Shown here: positions 4,707 to 6,118 of the stretch, one piece after another
Position numbering within the stretch: the stretch's first letter is position 1
How the letters are laid out: each line of letters opens with the position of its first letter
NCBI GenBank assembly: GCA_004297495.1
Contig: SCTL01000610.1
Location: 1 to 6,118 of the forward strand
Direction of reading: 5' to 3'
DNA from: Verrucomicrobiota bacterium
Lineage (GTDB): Bacteria > Verrucomicrobiota > Verrucomicrobiia > Limisphaerales > JADLHS01
DNA length: 6,118 nt
Program-made: the position numbers and the translations under genes
The notes under the pieces: model-generated
Databases searched by the model: none
What the model was told of the DNA's origin: nothing
The model's input: the letters and a program-made list of their open reading frames with translations, nothing else

Positions 4707-6118
4707 ATGATTCCTCCGCGCGAAAAGATTTCTCCGGTCGGCCTTTGGATTCTTCTCTGCGCCGTTTGCAATTGGCTCGGTTGGAACCTCTCCACATTTC
4801 ACGCGCTGAACCGCGCCGGTTACGCCATTTCGTTTGCCATCCTCGCGGTGGTCGCGTTCGCATTTCGTCAGCGACTCGGGTTGCAATTCTCTTTCTCCTG
4901 CGAAATTTCCAAATGGCGTCGCCGCTTCACGCGATTTTTTCCCGCCGGATTTCTGCTGCTCTCGGTGCTCGCGTTTCTCGGCGGCGCGTTGCACGGCCCA
5001 GGCAACTACGACGGTCTCGCGTATCGCACGCCGCGCGTCCTGCACTGGCTCGCGGACTCGCAATGGCACTGGATTCACACCGACTTCGTGCGCATGAACA
5101 ACCGCGCCGTCGGCTACGAATGGCTGACCGCGCCGCTCTTCGCGCTCACCGGCAGCGACCGGCTGCAATTTCTCATCAACACCGTCTCGCTCGCGTTGAT
5201 GCCCGGCCTGCTCTTCAGCCTCTTCACGCGCCTAGGCGTGCGTAGGCATGTGGCTTACTCCTGGATGTGGCTGCTGCCGACTGGTTATTGTTTCCTGCTG
5301 CAAGCCGGCGGCATTGCGAACGATCTTTTCGGCGTAGTCTTCGCGCTCGCCGCCGTGGACCTTGCCCTGCGCGCGCGCGCGAACCAATCCGCGCGGGAAC
5401 TCTGGCTCTCGATCCTCGCCGTCGCGCTGCTCACGGGCAGCAAAGCCAGCAACATTCCCCTCGCGCTGCCGTGGCTGCTCGCGGCCTTGCCGGCGCTTGG
5501 GTTGTTGCGCAAGAATTTTCTGGCGACAGCATTCGTGGTAGTTGCGGCCCTGCTTTGTTCCTACGCGCCGATTGCTCTGACGAACATCCAACAATGCGGC
5601 GATTGGTCCGGCCAGAAACTCGAAGGCGCGGCTTCCGGCGACAGGCCGCTAGTCAGGTTAGGCGTGAACACGATTCTGCTCGCGCACGAAAATTTCGCGC
5701 CGCCGATTTTTCCGCTTGCCCGCGCGCACAACGCGTGGATGGCCGCGCATCTTCCCGAATCCTGGACGCGCGTGGTCGGCGCGACATTTGAAGGCAGCGC
5801 GGCGCGACTTGAACTCGGCGAATTGGCGGTTGAGGAACAAGCAGGGCTGGGATTCGGCGTCAGCGTGCTGCTCGCCTTCGCGCTCGTCGTGGGCATCTGG
5901 CACCCGCGGCGGCAACGCCAGCCGTGCTTTCAAATTCGCGAGCGTTCGTGGCTCCACCTCGCAATTCTCCTTTCGCCGTGGATCGGTTTGTTGGTGTTCA
6001 TGCTCAAGTCCGGGCTGAGCGGGTTTCCGCGACTCGCCGCTCCTTACTACCTCATGTGCGCGCCGGCGTTGCTCGGCTTTGGATCGCAAGTCGGCGTGGT
6101 GCGACAGATCGGAAGAGC
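4707..6118 (+). CDS. Polytopic membrane protein, probable GT-C-fold glycosyltransferase (partial, runs off the right edge)
   Basis: The frame is open from ATG 4707 to the window end (470 codons, no stop). It is strongly hydrophobic, with segments around residues 11-30, 38-54, 81-96, 152-175, 183-203, 205-222, 232-244, 250-266, 271-291, 381-398, 416-433 and 446-460. Between the third and fourth segments lies a long loop (97-150), GNYDGLAYRTPRVLHWLADS at 99-118, then a Trp/His-rich stretch. This resembles the first extracytoplasmic loop of GT-C enzymes such as the GT39/ArnT-like families, where an acidic residue (here perhaps D102) is catalytic. These use polyprenyl-phosphate sugars to glycosylate lipids or proteins; donor and acceptor are unknown. 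A second hydrophilic loop spans about 292-380. The TGATG start overlaps the stop of an 11-codon ORF, and no Shine-Dalgarno is visible. Residues from Q467 on come from adapter sequence. Membrane nature is certain; GT-C is moderately supported. Confidence 0.82.
   Translation, partial: MIPPREKISPVGLWILLCAVCNWLGWNLSTFHALNRAGYAISFAILAVVAFAFRQRLGLQFSFSCEISKWRRRFTRFFPAGFLLLSVLAFLGGALHGPGNYDGLAYRTPRVLHWLADSQWHWIHTDFVRMNNRAVGYEWLTAPLFALTGSDRLQFLINTVSLALMPGLLFSLFTRLGVRRHVAYSWMWLLPTGYCFLLQAGGIANDLFGVVFALAAVDLALRARANQSARELWLSILAVALLTGSKASNIPLALPWLLAALPALGLLRKNFLATAFVVVAALLCSYAPIALTNIQQCGDWSGQKLEGAASGDRPLVRLGVNTILLAHENFAPPIFPLARAHNAWMAAHLPESWTRVVGATFEGSAARLELGELAVEEQAGLGFGVSVLLAFALVVGIWHPRRQRQPCFQIRERSWLHLAILLSPWIGLLVFMLKSGLSGFPRLAAPYYLMCAPALLGFGSQVGVVRQIGR
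6106..6118 (+). other. Illumina TruSeq adapter remnant at the window end
   Basis: AGATCGGAAGAGC, the last 13 bases, is identical to the common Illumina TruSeq adapter start and sits exactly at the end. It is most likely untrimmed library sequence at a contig edge and not genomic DNA. Confidence 0.9.

Noticed and set aside
4296..5168. Minus-strand open frame of 290 codons across infA and the membrane protein
   Set aside because: Antisense to IF-1, which is certain, and to a clearly hydrophobic coding frame; its composition is Arg/Glu-rich and featureless.
4745..5245. Plus-strand 166-codon frame overlapping the membrane protein gene
   Set aside because: It is an out-of-frame Arg/Ala-rich shadow. 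The frame starting at 4707 is continuous, hydrophobic and domain-like through the same bases.
5369..5381. Alternating GC run of 13 bases, possibly Z-DNA forming
   Set aside because: It encodes ordinary residues (LRARAN) in a GC-rich gene and is short, so it needs no special explanation.

Overview
This is a GC-rich bacterial window with two divergent gene blocks. On the minus strand, read from about 3514 down to 1, lie a small lipoprotein gene, hpnH, an MFS transporter gene and hpnJ, which is cut off by the left edge. On the plus strand, read from about 3542 to the right edge, lie a tetratricopeptide-like exported protein, infA (translation initiation factor IF-1), and a large polytopic membrane protein that looks like a GT-C glycosyltransferase and runs off the right end.

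The minus block is part of a hopanoid side-chain pathway. HpnH is the radical SAM enzyme that joins hopene to 5'-deoxyadenosine, giving adenosylhopane. HpnJ is a radical SAM protein linked to making the cyclitol ether head group of bacteriohopanetetrol. The host therefore very probably makes extended, polar-headed hopanoids in its membranes. An MFS permease sits between the two enzymes, and a lipoprotein precursor of 60 or 67 residues ends 4 bp before hpnH. HpnH itself is unusual: it has an extra charged segment of about 43 residues and a long His/Cys-containing C-terminal tail.

Regulation is suggested by short signals. A sigma70-like promoter (TTGCGC, 16-nt spacer, TATACT) precedes the lipoprotein-hpnH pair. 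A strong intrinsic-terminator-like hairpin with a T5 tract sits directly against the start codon of the MFS gene, with a weaker promoter of similar layout just upstream. A composite hairpin lies between the MFS gene and hpnJ.

The plus block is dense: infA is followed after 42 bp by the membrane protein gene. Nothing points to phage, transposons, CRISPR, tRNA or rRNA. The taxon cannot be fixed from the sequence. The gene set and protein style (divergent HpnH, TatT-like TPR protein, GT-C protein with a YDxLAYRTPRVLHWLA-type loop) would fit a Verrucomicrobiota or similar environmental lineage, but this is a weak inference.

The last 13 bases, AGATCGGAAGAGC, are identical to the start of the standard Illumina TruSeq adapter. 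The right edge is therefore probably untrimmed read-through at a contig end, and the last residues of the final protein are not biological.
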